From NCBI RefSeq assembly GCF_029852145.1, contig NC_079974.1, positions 5,889,501-5,953,500 of the forward strand: a DNA stretch of 64,000 bases, in the 5' to 3' direction. Shown piece after piece: positions 33,556-44,974 of the stretch (positions within the stretch are counted from its first letter, which is position 1; the number at the start of each line of letters is the position of its first letter). Below the pieces are notes generated by a model that searched no databases, was not told the origin of the DNA, and was given only the letters and a program-made list of their open reading frames with translations. This DNA is from Microplitis mediator. Its lineage: Eukaryota; Arthropoda; Insecta; Hymenoptera; Braconidae. Both the position numbers and the translations under genes were made by a program.

Positions 33556-35055
33556 AGGGCATTCCATGTCAAATCACCGATATTTTGACCCGACCCCCTT
33601 CGATTTCGCTGAAACTTTTTTATCATTTTTTATCCTACCGAAGACATTTTTCTGAATTTTTTCAGATTTTTTTACCCAACCCAAAAAAAGTCACGAATTT
33701 TTGAAAAAAACCGCTCTTTTTTTTTAAATTGCTATAACTTTCTCACAAATTAACCTTTCAGCACTTTTTTTTAAAAAATTTGTGTTTTTCAATGTAGTTT
33801 TCAGAAAAAAATACAAAAAATTTTTCGGAAGTCACGATATATGAAATATTTCAGTTTTTTCGATAAAACCGTCATTTTTTCGAAGTCCGAAACCTTCGAT
33901 TCTCAATTTTTTTGTCTCAAAAAAAACTTCAACCAAGACAGTATTTAACCCCGCCATTCCCATTTTGTGCCGACTTTCCTTTATATTTTTTTTTTTTTTC
34001 GATTGAAAATAAAAAAATTTCTAAATTTGGCTTATTTTTTATGACTTTGCGCTGAAGTTTTTTTGGATTGTTTTTAAAAGCTCAGAAGTTGAATAAAATT
34101 GGATAAAAACAACCGTAAAGTGTATAAGGGGCATAGATTGATTTTTTCGGAAGAAAATTCCCAATTTTTAAATATAGTGAAACCTAAACCTACAATTAAC
34201 CTTCTCAATAAGACAAGTTTTAGATAAACTGAGAAAAATATCGATAGCCTTATAGACAGTTTTAGATCAAATTGAACGGAATATAGTATAGTACCGGATA
34301 TCTCAACTGGTAGAGCACTCGGCGCGATACCGACATGGTCTAGGTTTGATTCTCAGTTCGGGCTATCGATATTTTTTCTGAGTTTATCTATAAATTGTCT
34401 TATTGAGAAGGTTAATTGTAGGTTTAGGTTTCACTATATTTAAAAATTGGGAATTTTCTTCCGAAAAAATCAATCTATGCCCCTAATACACATTACGGTA
34501 GTTTTTGTCCAATTTTATTCAACTTCTGAGCTTTTAAAAACAATCCAAAAAAACTTCAGCGCAAAGTCATAAAAAAGAAGCCAAATTTAGAAATTTTTTT
34601 ATTTTCAATCGAAAAAAAAAAATATAAAGGAAAGTCGGCACAAAATGGGAATGGCGGGGTTAAACACTGTCTTGGTTGAAGTTTTTTTTGAGACAAAAAA
34701 ATTGAGAATCGAAGGTTTCGGACTTCGAAAAAATGACGGTTTTATTGAAAAAACTGAAATATTTCATATATCGTGACTTCCGAAAAATTTTTGTATTTTT
34801 TTCTCAAAACTACATTTAAAAACACAAATTTTGAAAAAAAAAAGTGCCGAAAGGTTAATTTGTGAGAAAGTTATAGCAATTTAAAAAAAAAAAAGAGCGG
34901 TTTTTTTCAAAAATTCGTACCTTTTTTTGGGTTGGGTAAAAAAATCTGAAAAAATTCAGAAAAATGTCTTCGATAGGATAAAAAATGATAAAAAAGTTTC
35001 AGCGAAATCGAAGGGGGTCGGGTCAAAACCTCGGTGATTTGACATGAAATGCCCC
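33556..35055. mobile_element. 1.5-kb foldback D with tRNA-like loop
   Basis: The ends AGGGCATTCCATGTCAAATC and GATTTGACATGAAATGCCCC pair and the arms stay paired to about 34252 and 34361. The only unpaired part is a loop of about 108 nt that contains a tRNA-like sequence. The terminal words relate it to 5848-6469. The target duplication is not clear. Confidence 0.75.
34293..34362 (+). repeat. tRNA-like segment in the apical loop of foldback D
   Basis: The D-arm TCTCAACTGGTAGAGCA is near-canonical. A CCGGA/TTCGG acceptor-like pair, a TCGG-7 nt-CCGA anticodon-like arm and a T-loop GGTTTGATTC follow in tRNA order. It is the best tRNA look-alike in the window. The base before the putative anticodon is G instead of U, so a working tRNA is doubtful. 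Confidence 0.6.
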
Positions 35056-35117
35056 ATATATAATTAGATCCGATCAGACCTGGCTGATGAAGGCTAGGTA
35101 TAATCATATATGTCTAT

Positions 35118-36977
35118 GGGTCATTCCACCAAATAAAATTATTTTTACGGGGCGACCCTCGTCGATTTGGTTCAAATTTTGTGGAGTCGTTCTATATATT
35201 AAAAAAAAAATTCTCTGAAAATTTGAGCCTTTTATATGCAGCTGTTTCAAAGTTATGATTTTTTGGAATTTTTAAAAATTTTTGTTTTTAACTTTTTCAT
35301 TAATTTTTTTGAAGGAAAAATTTTTTTTTAAAAATTGAGCACATAGCAGTTTTTCGTAGGAAAAATTCTCAGCTTTCCAATAAGAATATCCATTTTTTAT
35401 TTTATGTTACAGATGACCTTTTAAAATTCGATTAAAGACGAAAAAACGATGTTTATGACTGTGCGGCGCTTGATACATCTAATTCGATATTTTTTTCTGA
35501 AAGCTGAGACTTTTTCCCACAAAATATGTGATTTTCACGATGTGCATATTTTTTGTTTGAACAAAATTAAATAAAATATAAACTCTCTATGATTATAAAA
35601 GTTAATTCTTATTTGTTTTGAGGATGTTGATACATTTTTAACACATATATATCTTAAGCTATCAACAATAGGTGAGATAGGGTGCACTGCTTGTGTTTTT
35701 TTCACCGTTTTTGACTCCAAGTATCGTACGTCTAAAACATTTATTTTCTATAAAAAATCGTCATTCCCTGATCAAACGAAACGATTTGTAATGTTAAATG
35801 CCCATTAAAAGGGTGATTCAAAAGTATTAAAACTATTCAAAAGCATTAAAAAGTATTTAAAATTTTTTTTCCAATCGTTTTAAGTCGTTTCTTTTAATAA
35901 GGGTTGGTTATAACAATGAAATCAACGCTGGTAGAATTTTGAATATCCGGATGTATAAATTTTGTGGTGTGAGGATATGGTTTCAGGTATGTATCTGCAG
36001 TAAAGCTCTAAAAACAAAAATTATAAAACTATTTTTCATGATACCAGCATCAATGGTTCAAGTCTAGGAATCTGTAATTTGAACTTTGATTCTTGAGTTT
36101 TGTTCTATAGTGATTTCAAACTATTGATGTCATCTGCGTTAATGACAGTTCTGACTTTGTAATCAAGTTTTATAAAAATTTGTGTACATAATAAATAGTA
36201 TTTATGGTTTCTGTTTAGTTATAAATTGCAAATCATAAGTTAGGCGTACACTAATGGTTGATCACACCATTGGTCTTAATATAACTTGATTCTAACTGGC
36301 TGCTGACACTGATAATAATTTTCAATGCAGGTAATCATGAACAAAATAGTGTGTAACACTAGATGAAACACGACTTCAGATTGCAGTTACTGTCAGCTTT
36401 TGCCTACGGCTCGGGCAGCCTACTTTACTATCGTCTGACATCGTTTTGCTTCATCTCTTGCCGCACAATGAACTATTACAGTTTGTTAAAACTATAAAAT
36501 CAATGACTTGCATTTAAATAATTATTGATTTTGTTCAAACAAAAAATATGCACATCGTGAAAATCACATATTTTGTGAGAAAAAGTCTCAGCTTTCAGAA
36601 AAAAATATCAAATTAGATGTATCAAGCGCCGCACAGTCATAAAAATCGTTTTTTCGTCTTTAATCGAATTTTAAAAGGTCTTCTGTAACATAAAATAAAA
36701 AATGGATATTCTTATTGGAAAGCTGAAAATTTTTCCTACAAAAAACTGTTAAGTGCTCATTTTTTAAGAAAAAAATTTTCCTTAAAAAAAATTAATGAAA
36801 AAGGTGAAAACAAAAATTTTTAAAAATTCCAAAAAATCATAACTTTGAAACAGCTGCATATAAAAGGCTCAAATTTTCAGAGAATTTTTTTTTTAATATA
36901 TAGAACGACTCCACAAAGTTTGACCCGAATCGACGAGGGTCGCCCCGTAAAAATAATTTTATTTGGTGGAATGACCC
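35118..36977. mobile_element. Foldback E with 950-bp loop, CTAT duplication
   Basis: The ends GGGTCATTCCACCAAATAAA and complement, with arms of about 455 bp, flank a loop at about 35576-36524. CTAT flanks both sides (35114-35117 and 36978-36981). The loop has a box B-like GGTTCAAGTCT near 36055 but no gene that I recognise. Confidence 0.65.
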
Positions 36978-37049
36978 CTATATATGATCAGGTCTAATTA
37001 TATATGTCTATATATGATTAGATCTGACTGATGGAATATATATATATAT

Positions 37050-38653
37050 CAGGGTGGTCCTTATTTTGGACATTTTCAAATTTCTATGCTCCCAGAGGCT
37101 TACGTAGTTCGAAATAAATAAAAAAAAATATCTTCCAAGTTTCAGGTCTCTATCTTAATTGTAACCCGTGCCGCACATCGATGTAAGTTTCCCGTTTGAA
37201 TATTATGGGGTTTATGGCATTGGCCGATTAATTTTTTATTCCGGGCAAAGTAATTGTTCAAAAAATTTGAAACTCCTTAGACTTTATCCTTATAGTAGTA
37301 GCTACTTCTCCGAATTTTTACAGATTTTTAGCTACTATAATTTTGAAGGTACAGCAAGATGAAAAGAAAGAAAAAAAAAATTTTTTTATTTTTATCCAAA
37401 ATTTTGTATAAATAACAACACATCACTCTGCATCCTTATCAGGAGTTCTTACTTTTTTTCATTCTCGCACCCAAGTAAGTAAACGGCATATCTGTGTTGC
37501 ACTAATACAGTAATCAGGAACTTTTGCTCACGAACAAACAAATATTTCCGAAAAATTAACGTGCACTTCGCTAAATGAAGCAATTTTGCTCGTTTTTTGC
37601 TATTGATTTTTCCAGAAAAATTTTGTTTTTATATTTTTTGATTTTGTGTCTTTTAAAAAGATATATAATGCTTTCAATCGATATCTGAGATCGGTATATC
37701 TATGCGACTAATCATATTATGCCTTGTATTAATATTTAATAAATAATATAATTAAATTAAATTTCTTTTAATACTTGCTTCAATAAATTAGTCACCTTTA
37801 AGTTTATTATTTATTTTAAGCAATAAATAATAAACAAAAAGTTTTTAGTTTTGTGTATTATAATGTCAAAATATTAATTTATTTACAACTTAATAGCTAT
37901 AATAAATTATTCCTAAAATATATCTATTACTAAATAAATACAATAAACTTAAAAAATCACAAAAAAATTTTTGCGGCACACAATCCCGTTGGAATTAAAA
38001 GCTTAAACTTGAAAAGAACTGTTTTTCCGTAATTAAAAACGTTTGAGAGATAATCGTAATAAATTAAAAAAATCATCCTTCAAAGGACCACTCTACTGCA
38101 CATTGATGCAATATTGCCTCATTTAGTGAAGTGCGCGTTAATTTTTCGAAAATATTCGTTTGTTCGTGAGCAAAACTCGGCCAAAGTTCCTGATTACTGT
38201 ATTAGTGCAACACAGATATGCCGTTTACTTACTTGGGTGCGAGAATGAAAAAAAGTGAGAACTCCTGAAGGATGCAGAGTAATTTGTTGTTATTTAAAAA
38301 AAAATTTTAGATAAAATAAAAAAAAAATTTTTTTTCTTACTTTTCATCTTGCTGTATCTCCAAAATTATAGTAGCTAAAAATTTGTGAAAATTCTGAGAA
38401 TTAGCTACTACTATAAGGATAAAGTCTAAGGAGTTTCAAATTTTTTGAACAATTACTTTGCCCGGAATAAAAAATTAATCGGTCAATGCCATAAACCCCA
38501 TAATATTCAAACGGGAAACTTACATCGATGTGCGGCATGGGTTAAAATTGAGATAGAGACCTGAAACTAGGAGGATATTTTTTTTTATTTATTTCGAACT
38601 ACATAAGCCTCTGGGAGCATAGAAATTCGAAAATGTCCAAAATAAGGACCACC

Positions 38654-38656
<3 letters not shown>
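37050..38656. mobile_element. Foldback F (AGGGTGGTCCTTATTTTGG ends)
   Basis: The ends CAGGGTGGTCCTTATTTTGG and TCCAAAATAAGGACCACCCTA pair, with arms of about 550 bp and an AT-rich loop at about 37600-38100. Flanks are (AT)n, compatible with an 8-bp ATATATAT duplication that cannot be proven in such sequence. Confidence 0.65.
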
Positions 38657-38709
<53 letters not shown>

Positions 38710-38710
<1 letters not shown>

Positions 38711-39420
38711 TGAGACAAATCGCTTTTTGTCTTCGCGATTTTAACCAGCAGCCACCAGAATTCGCGGGTTGAACCCTGGCTTAGGCTAGCCTCTAGCAAA
38801 ATTTTTATTTTTGCCGGGACAAAGCAATGGGCTAGGATTCTTGCAAAGCAGAGACTCACAGTTATTCGAACACGGCGACGTATGTTAAAATTCATCAACT
38901 TACCTCACGGCTTATATATTACTTATAAAATATTTCCTTTTAGTTGATTGAGTTATCGTTTATGACTTAAGTGATAATAATTCTATTAAACTATTTAAGA
39001 ATCTTACCAGTAAATTAGAATATGAATAGGATCAATGGTGATAGATAGCGTAAAGGAATTAATTAGAAAAATGTGCAAGTTTATTGCCAATTATAATAAA
39101 ATTCAGTTACTTACAATAAGCGTTTCCGCAAGATACAATATCAGAAATCGTCCTGGTATACACTGAATATATAATATCTCTTCACGTGGAACAACGCAGT
39201 TACAGCACTGAATTTATTATTAAATTTTACATTATTTACAACGCGAGTATATCGCCGGTAACGTACAGTAAAAGTTAATTTGTTTAAACTTTATTTATAA
39301 TACTAGTAACTAAACAGTAAAATATTATATCGCAAGACAATTGCCAGTAATGTATGAAATATGAAATTGCAAGTGAAATTGCCGGAGTAATAATTGATTT
39401 TGCAAGTAAATTGCCAGAAT
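38710..39420. other. Unassigned stretch with one T-arm-like motif
   Basis: A T-arm-like GCGGGTTGAACCCTGGC occurs near 38767-38783 just right of foldback F, without a convincing D-arm. The remainder (38900-39420) is AT-rich; I see no gene. Confidence 0.3.
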
Positions 39421-39444
39421 TGATACTGAATAACACCGGCCCAC

Positions 39445-39780
39445 AAAAAAAAAAAGTGGTCAGTACTTTTGACCGGACCTACCTATCTTTATGTATTTCG
39501 ACGCGCCGAATCTAAAGTCAGTTTTGCCCGTATACCCTCAAAATTTTGAGTAAATTGCAAAAAACCATAAAAATCGCCAAAAATTCGCAGTTTCGGTAAG
39601 AAAAAAATTTATGGAACTATAGACCAAGTATGATTTTCTTGTATTTTGGTCCGATGAATCCAAAATTGAAATTTATTTAACCATAAGCCTTTTAAAATTC
39701 AAGTAAATTGCAAAAAACCCATGAAAATTGCGAAAAATTGCAGTTATTGTGATAAAATAAATTCTATAGAGCTAGATTAA
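39445..39780. repeat. Two diverged tandem units of about 160 bp
   Basis: GTAAATTGCAAAAAACC, CCATGAAAATTGC/CCATAAAAATCGC and CGCAGTT/TTGCAGTT recur in the same order. This is a local tandem duplication without coding capacity. Confidence 0.5.
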
Positions 39781-40147
39781 TAGGTCAATCATGATTTTTA
39801 TGTATACATATATCAGGGATAGAGAGTATCTCTTCAAAAGCCGCGCGCTCCTCGATAACTCCCCACTCCTTATGAGTTAAACTCATTGTAGGATTCGGAC
39901 GCATGAGAGTATAGATGCCTAAACTCTCCCTACTCATCGCTCTGATGATAAGTAACTCTAACGAAGAGCAAGAGAATGTAGCTCGTCACGAGTAATACTC
40001 CTTCTACGAGTTACTCACTAAGGAGTTTTTCAAGAGAGACTCTTCTAGCAAAAACTCCTTAAAGGAGCGAAACTTGGATGCTTAAATCGAAGACTCTTTA
40101 AAATTGTGGTGGGGTAAAAATTGAGAAAGAGCTATACCTATACAATT

Positions 40148-40475
40148 TTAGCACCTCATTTTACGAATTTGGCAACCAAAATGACCTTAATCGATAGGTC
40201 CCCGTTAGGTCTGTTAAGGTCCACCAATTTTTTCGTTAGGTCCCCTTTTGTTTTTTCAAAAATAATTTTTCAAATTTTCCATAAAAAAAATTTACTATTT
40301 AGCACCTCATTTTACGAATTTGGCAACGGAAATGACCTTAATCGATAGGTCTCCGTTAGGTCCGTTAAGGTCCACCAATTTATTCGTTAGGTCCCCTTTT
40401 GTTTTTTTTAAAATGATTTTTTAAATTTTCCATAAAAAAAATTTACCATCTAGCACCTCATTCATGATTAAGTTG
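40148..40475. repeat. Tandem repeat of about 152 bp (2+ units)
   Basis: GCACCTCATTTTACGAATTT begins units near 40150 and 40302 and a third partial unit near 40454. Each includes CGATAGGTC, CCGTTAGGTC and AAGGTCCACCAATTT. Confidence 0.65.
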
Positions 40476-40680
40476 TTATTTTTTATCATATTCTTTTTTT
40501 TAATCGTTAGGTCAATATTGGTCCATCATTTTCATCATCGTATCATTTGTTTTAAATATTTTATTAATAATTATATTATAATGTAAATAAAATTCGCGCA
40601 TGCGCATTTTACGTTTGTTCTATATATGGCGCGGAATTTAAATTTTTCCCCTTCCCCTTAATTATTATATGAATACTTAT

Positions 40681-41416
40681 TGCACGCCTCATAACGCGAA
40701 GCGTTTGAGGTAGTGCATTACTCTCAACATGTCGAAGTCAAGCAATTTTCCAGATTTAAATTACCTTTGTATAATTTATTTAATATTTGTAAGGTAATAC
40801 AAGTACACTATTATCAAGGGAAATGCTCTTATTACCACACTTGATGTGTTCAAAACACATATATTTTGCTTAATACTAAAAAAAAGTCTGATTAAAAAAA
40901 ATTTTTCGTGGACGTCCGGATGTCTGTGTGTGTGGATGTACCACGATTACCCCTGAAAAACTTAACGCATCCTCTCCATTTCTTTTTTATTATCTTCAGA
41001 ACGACACCGGATTATTTGCTATTTTAAATGGCAGTTTAATTCGGTGTCGTTTAGTTATAATTATCGAAAAATATTGAAAAACACTGTTCAATATAGGCAT
41101 ATATCTATGTTTATACGACGTCCAGCCTGTGGCCGTGTTCGGGCGCTGTTAGTCAGGTACATGGAGAATAGAGAATATCTTTATTCTCCATGGTCAGGTG
41201 ATAAATATATACGCACGTTTGCTGTATGTTTCTGATCTGACGCCCATACCACCAAAGATTGAACCCTAAAATTCAAATAACTAAAAGTAATAATAAAAAA
41301 AAAAAAAAAACAATAATAAATCTAATAGCATTTATTTTTTTAATTTTAATTCTTTCGGTAGGATACTTGAATAATAAAATATTTTATATTTTTGAATAAG
41401 CGTTATGAGGCGTGCA
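40681..41416. mobile_element. 736-bp element with TGCACGCCTCATAACGC ends
   Basis: A perfect 17-bp inverted terminal repeat is present at 40681-40697 and 41400-41416. The interior has GTGTGTGTGGATGTACC and an inverted pair AACGACACCGGATT/AATTCGGTGTCGTT near 41000-41050. No transposase is present, and the superfamily is unknown. Confidence 0.6.
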
Positions 41417-41744
41417 CTTTTGGATTTTCGAAACTTTTTTTTTGGATTGCATTGAGCTTTTACGGTTTTTTTCAAATTTATTTTAATAGTACGTTATTTT
41501 GTCTCTCCCCTACCCCTCCCTTTTTCACTATATATGTTTATATATACAACAGATTTGACTATGTCTATCTGATAAATTCTATTTTAATTTATGTGCAGAA
41601 CCAAATTCATTATTTGGTGCTTTATTTATGTAGAATGTAGTAATTTGATCATTTAAGTTAAATATTGCCATGGATTTTTTCAATTTATATTTGTACAGTA
41701 GACGTTAGGAGCAGACAACAGTGCATCGATATTAAAAATTAAGC

Positions 41745-41815
41745 AGTATTGACGGGGCATTAGTTGAATGGGTAATCGCTTAGTACAAAAACGGTTAACC
41801 GATAGATAGTGAATT
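41745..41815 (+). repeat. Weak tRNA-like segment
   Basis: GGCATTAGTTGAATGGGTAA resembles a D-arm, but the downstream T-arm (GGTTAACCGATAG) is poor. Low confidence. Confidence 0.25.
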
Positions 41816-41934
41816 TTTTTTTTAAATCTAAATGTTACTGACATTCATATTAATCAAGACGATAAATCTCAATTTAATTATTTAATTCATAATTTGCAGA
41901 TCATTTTAATTAGATTTTACCACACTGATAGAAG

Positions 41935-42150
41935 AATTTCTTAGTATTGAAGAAATCATTTCTTAAACATCATGTCTTTGTATTTAACAAACATTTCTTA
42001 CTATTTAAGAAATGATTTTTTAATAGTTAAGAAATCATTTCTTAAATAGTAAAAAATAATTATTAAATACAAAAAAATGATGTTTAGGAAATGCTTTCTT
42101 AAATACTAAGAAACTTTTTTTAAATGCGAAGAAATCCTTTTATCATTGCA
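41935..42150. mobile_element. MITE of TTAAGAAATGATTTCTTAA words
   Basis: CTTAGTATTGAAGAAATCAT and the inverted ATGCTTTCTTAAATACTAAG flank an interior of repeated AAGAAATCATTTCTT palindromes. The termini are only approximate. Confidence 0.5.
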
Positions 42151-42219
42151 ATGATATATATTCGTTCATCCATGGTTATATATAATGACATATAATCATA
42201 TATAACTTACATATGATTA

Positions 42220-42319
42220 CAGTCAAACCTGGTTATAAGACTATTTGTTATATTTTTTATAAACCAGGTATCGCAATAGTTTAAGAGAAAAATAATAGTA
42301 GTATAGTGAGGTCCTACTG
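42220..42319. mobile_element. 100-bp pogo/mariner-like MITE at TA
   Basis: The ends CAGTCAAACCTGGTTATA and TATAGTGAGGTCCTACTG are inverted copies flanked by TA (42218-42219 and 42320-42321). CAGT...ACTG ends with a TA target suit pogo-type elements. It interrupts a block of ATATAATCATATA words. Confidence 0.65.
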
Positions 42320-42429
42320 TATGCATAATTAGACCTGGCCAATTTTCAGGTCTAATTTTATATAAGTTATTATATATAAATCACATATAGATAAATAAGA
42401 TTAAGCAAAGTCATTTTTTTCTGGGTTTA

Positions 42430-43079
42430 TGAATTAACATGAATGAATGGTGAGTAAAATAAATAATCTAAACAAATAAATTATAAGAGAAAAATTTTTT
42501 TTAATTGTTCTTATAAATATTTAATTTTCCTACATGTGTATTTGAAAATTTTTTTTCTGGAACACTTTTAGTTACATCTAACACTTTCATCATCTTCACT
42601 CAGTTAGAGCTTTGTTTGCAATACCAATTATCGTAAAATTAAGGCATTTTCATGTTTGCGAATCTTGTATATTGTACTTGCAGGCATTATAAAATGTCAG
42701 TGTAAAATCTAATAGTAACCCTTCTGATTTCCATAACCATTTATTTTCAACATTAATTCTATATTTTCATGTTCATTGGCTGTTTAACAACTTCATGATA
42801 ATCTGGATATTCATTTTTATTCAATAAATTCATAATTATTAATTAACAATCGTCGACCGTTAGAATCGTGATCATTTTTAATAGTGTCAACTATTGTACG
42901 TAATTTTTGTAAATGAAGTAGTTCTACTTTCTTTGGTTTTCCTACATTACGTGTGGGTGTTAATGTTGCTAATTCAATAGGCCTAGAAGATTTTAAACCC
43001 GAGAGGGACCCAATTCTCTAACTTTGTCCAGTAAAACTCTTTTTAATGTATTTGCATCTTCATAAATTAATGGTCCTTC
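42430..43079. other. AT-rich stretch with no supported feature
   Basis: I found no ORF, RNA or inverted repeat. The phrase near 42985-43030 is GC-richer but not recognised. Confidence 0.35.
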
Positions 43080-44406
43080 CCCGGGAAAAATGTTCAGACC
43101 TGATCAGACATGAACAGGCATGAGTCTTCAGGCCTGATCAGACATGAAAAATGACCATGCCTGACCAGGCCTGATCAGGCACGTTCAGGTCTGATCAGGT
43201 ATGTTCATGTCTGTTCATGCCCACCCGGGTAAAAAAATTATATATAAAAAATGGCCCTATATAATTATATATAATTATGTATAACTATATTCAATTATAC
43301 ATGTATATAATTATTGCTATAAAAATAAAAAAAAATAAAAAATTCGGGCGTGTGCAGGATTTGAACAGTGGACCTTGCGCTCGAAAGTGTAACTCGCTAC
43401 CCACTGACCTCAGAGATTTAGTTGAAAAGTAAGTTTCGTATGAACTTCAAGTAATAAAAATCTTATACGTGATAGATTCTTGGTCAACAAAATTTTAGAT
43501 CTATGAGCAGAAATGAACAGCCATGAACAGACATGATCATATATGACCAGGCATGAACAGGCATGGACAGGTATGATCAAGCCTGAGCGTATTTAACGCT
43601 TCAGACATGAACAGGCATGAACAGACATGACCAGGCATGAACAGGCATGGAGAGGTATGAACAGGCATGATCAGACCTGACTGTATTTAACGCTTCAGAC
43701 ATGAACAGGCATGAACATATATGACGAGGCATGAACAGGCATGGACAGGTATGATCAGGCCTGAGCGTATTTAACGCTTCAGGCATCAACAGACATGAGC
43801 AGGCATGGACAGGTATGATCAGGCATGAGCGTATTTAACGCTTCAGACATGACCAGGCATGAACAGGCATGAACAGGCATGGACAGGTATGATCAGGCCT
43901 GAGCGTATTTAACGCTTCAGGCATGAACAGGCATGAACAGACATGACCAGGCATGGACAGGTATGATCAGGCATGAGCGTATTTAACGCTTCAGACATGA
44001 CCAGGCATGAACAGGCATGGACAGGTATGATCAGGCCTGAGCGTATTTAACGCTTCAGGCATGAACAGGCATGAACAGACATGAGCAGGCATGGACAGGT
44101 ATGACTAGGCATGAGCGTATTTAACGCTTCAGACATGACCAGGCATGAACAGGCATGGACAGGTACGAACAGGCATGATCAGACCTGACTGTATTTAACG
44201 CTTCAGACATGAACAGGCATGATCAGGCCTGAGTGTAGTCAACGCTTCAGACATGAACAGACATGAACAGGCATGGACAGGTATGATCAGGCCTGATCAT
44301 GTCTAATTTCAGGCCTAATCATACATGAACAGGCATGATCAGGTCTAATTTCAGGCCTGATCATACATGAACAGGCATGGTCAGGTCTGATTATTTTTTC
44401 CCGGGA
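43080..44406. mobile_element. CCCGGGAAAAA-ended element, inverted sister of 26761-27622
   Basis: The left CCCGGGAAAAATGTTCAGAC and right TGATTATTTTTTCCCGGGA are inverted. The unique core 43205-43507 is the complement of 27186-27480 with few changes. The word array of CAGGCATGAACAGGCATGG with about ten AGCGTATTTAACGCT hairpins (43587-44245) is much longer on this copy, so the array has expanded or contracted independently of the core. Confidence 0.75.
43343..43413 (-). repeat. tRNA-like segment in element core, copy 2
   Basis: It is the complement of 27289-27358 with a few changes, including one next to box B (CTGTTCAAATCC here, CGGTTCAAATCC there). The D-arm GTCAGTGGGTAGCGAGTT is kept. Confidence 0.6.
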
Positions 44407-44974
44407 TTATATCCTATGTTTAATAACAAATAAAAATATTTTAATAACATATAATCGACAAATACGTCAAAATGTACGTTCTTTTCATTGTTTTGTTTTT
44501 AATAAAAATAAATAATTTTCAAGTTAATTCAGTGAATGAGTAAAGCACCCTTGAGTTAATTCGATAAAATAATCAATTCCACTGGAAGTTGCCACGGAAT
44601 CTGAACAATTAAATGTTTTAACCACTTATTTAAGCACTTACAGTCTACAAATTATTTTATTTTCAAATTGTTACAGTGTCATAGAAATAAACAAATATTT
44701 ATTTATAAATTAAAAATTTGGAGTTAAAATATTTGTCTGAATTTACGATATGATAGTACAATAATTTAACAAAAAATAATTGAAATTTATAAACTGAAGA
44801 GTTAAAAGTCAAAATAAAAAGACTCGCTCAGATTTTCATTTTAATAATTATTAATGTAATCAACTAATTTTTAATTATTTTAGAAATTAAATTTTAATGT
44901 AAAATAAGTAATTTAATTGCATTTAAGCAAAATTTACTTATAAAATATTTAGCACCAGAAGCAAAAATAATTTT
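44407..44974. other. AT-rich stretch, downstream of the broken transposase
   Basis: Nothing supportable here beyond the probable 3' UTR of the transposase-like gene. Confidence 0.35.

Larger units (their letters stand above)
28646..38720. repeat. ATATATGATTATATATG word array interrupted by six foldbacks
   Basis: Short blocks of ATATATGATTATATATGA-type words with occasional GATCTGATCAGACC occur at 28646-28686, 32233-32478, 33502-33555, 35056-35117, 36978-37049 and 38657-38710. They appear to be one original word array split by successive insertions of the foldback elements described separately. Confidence 0.6.

Noticed and set aside
34293..34362. Functional tRNA gene
   Set aside because: The D-arm is excellent, but the anticodon loop lacks the expected U before the anticodon and the T-stem pairs poorly. 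I keep it as tRNA-like.
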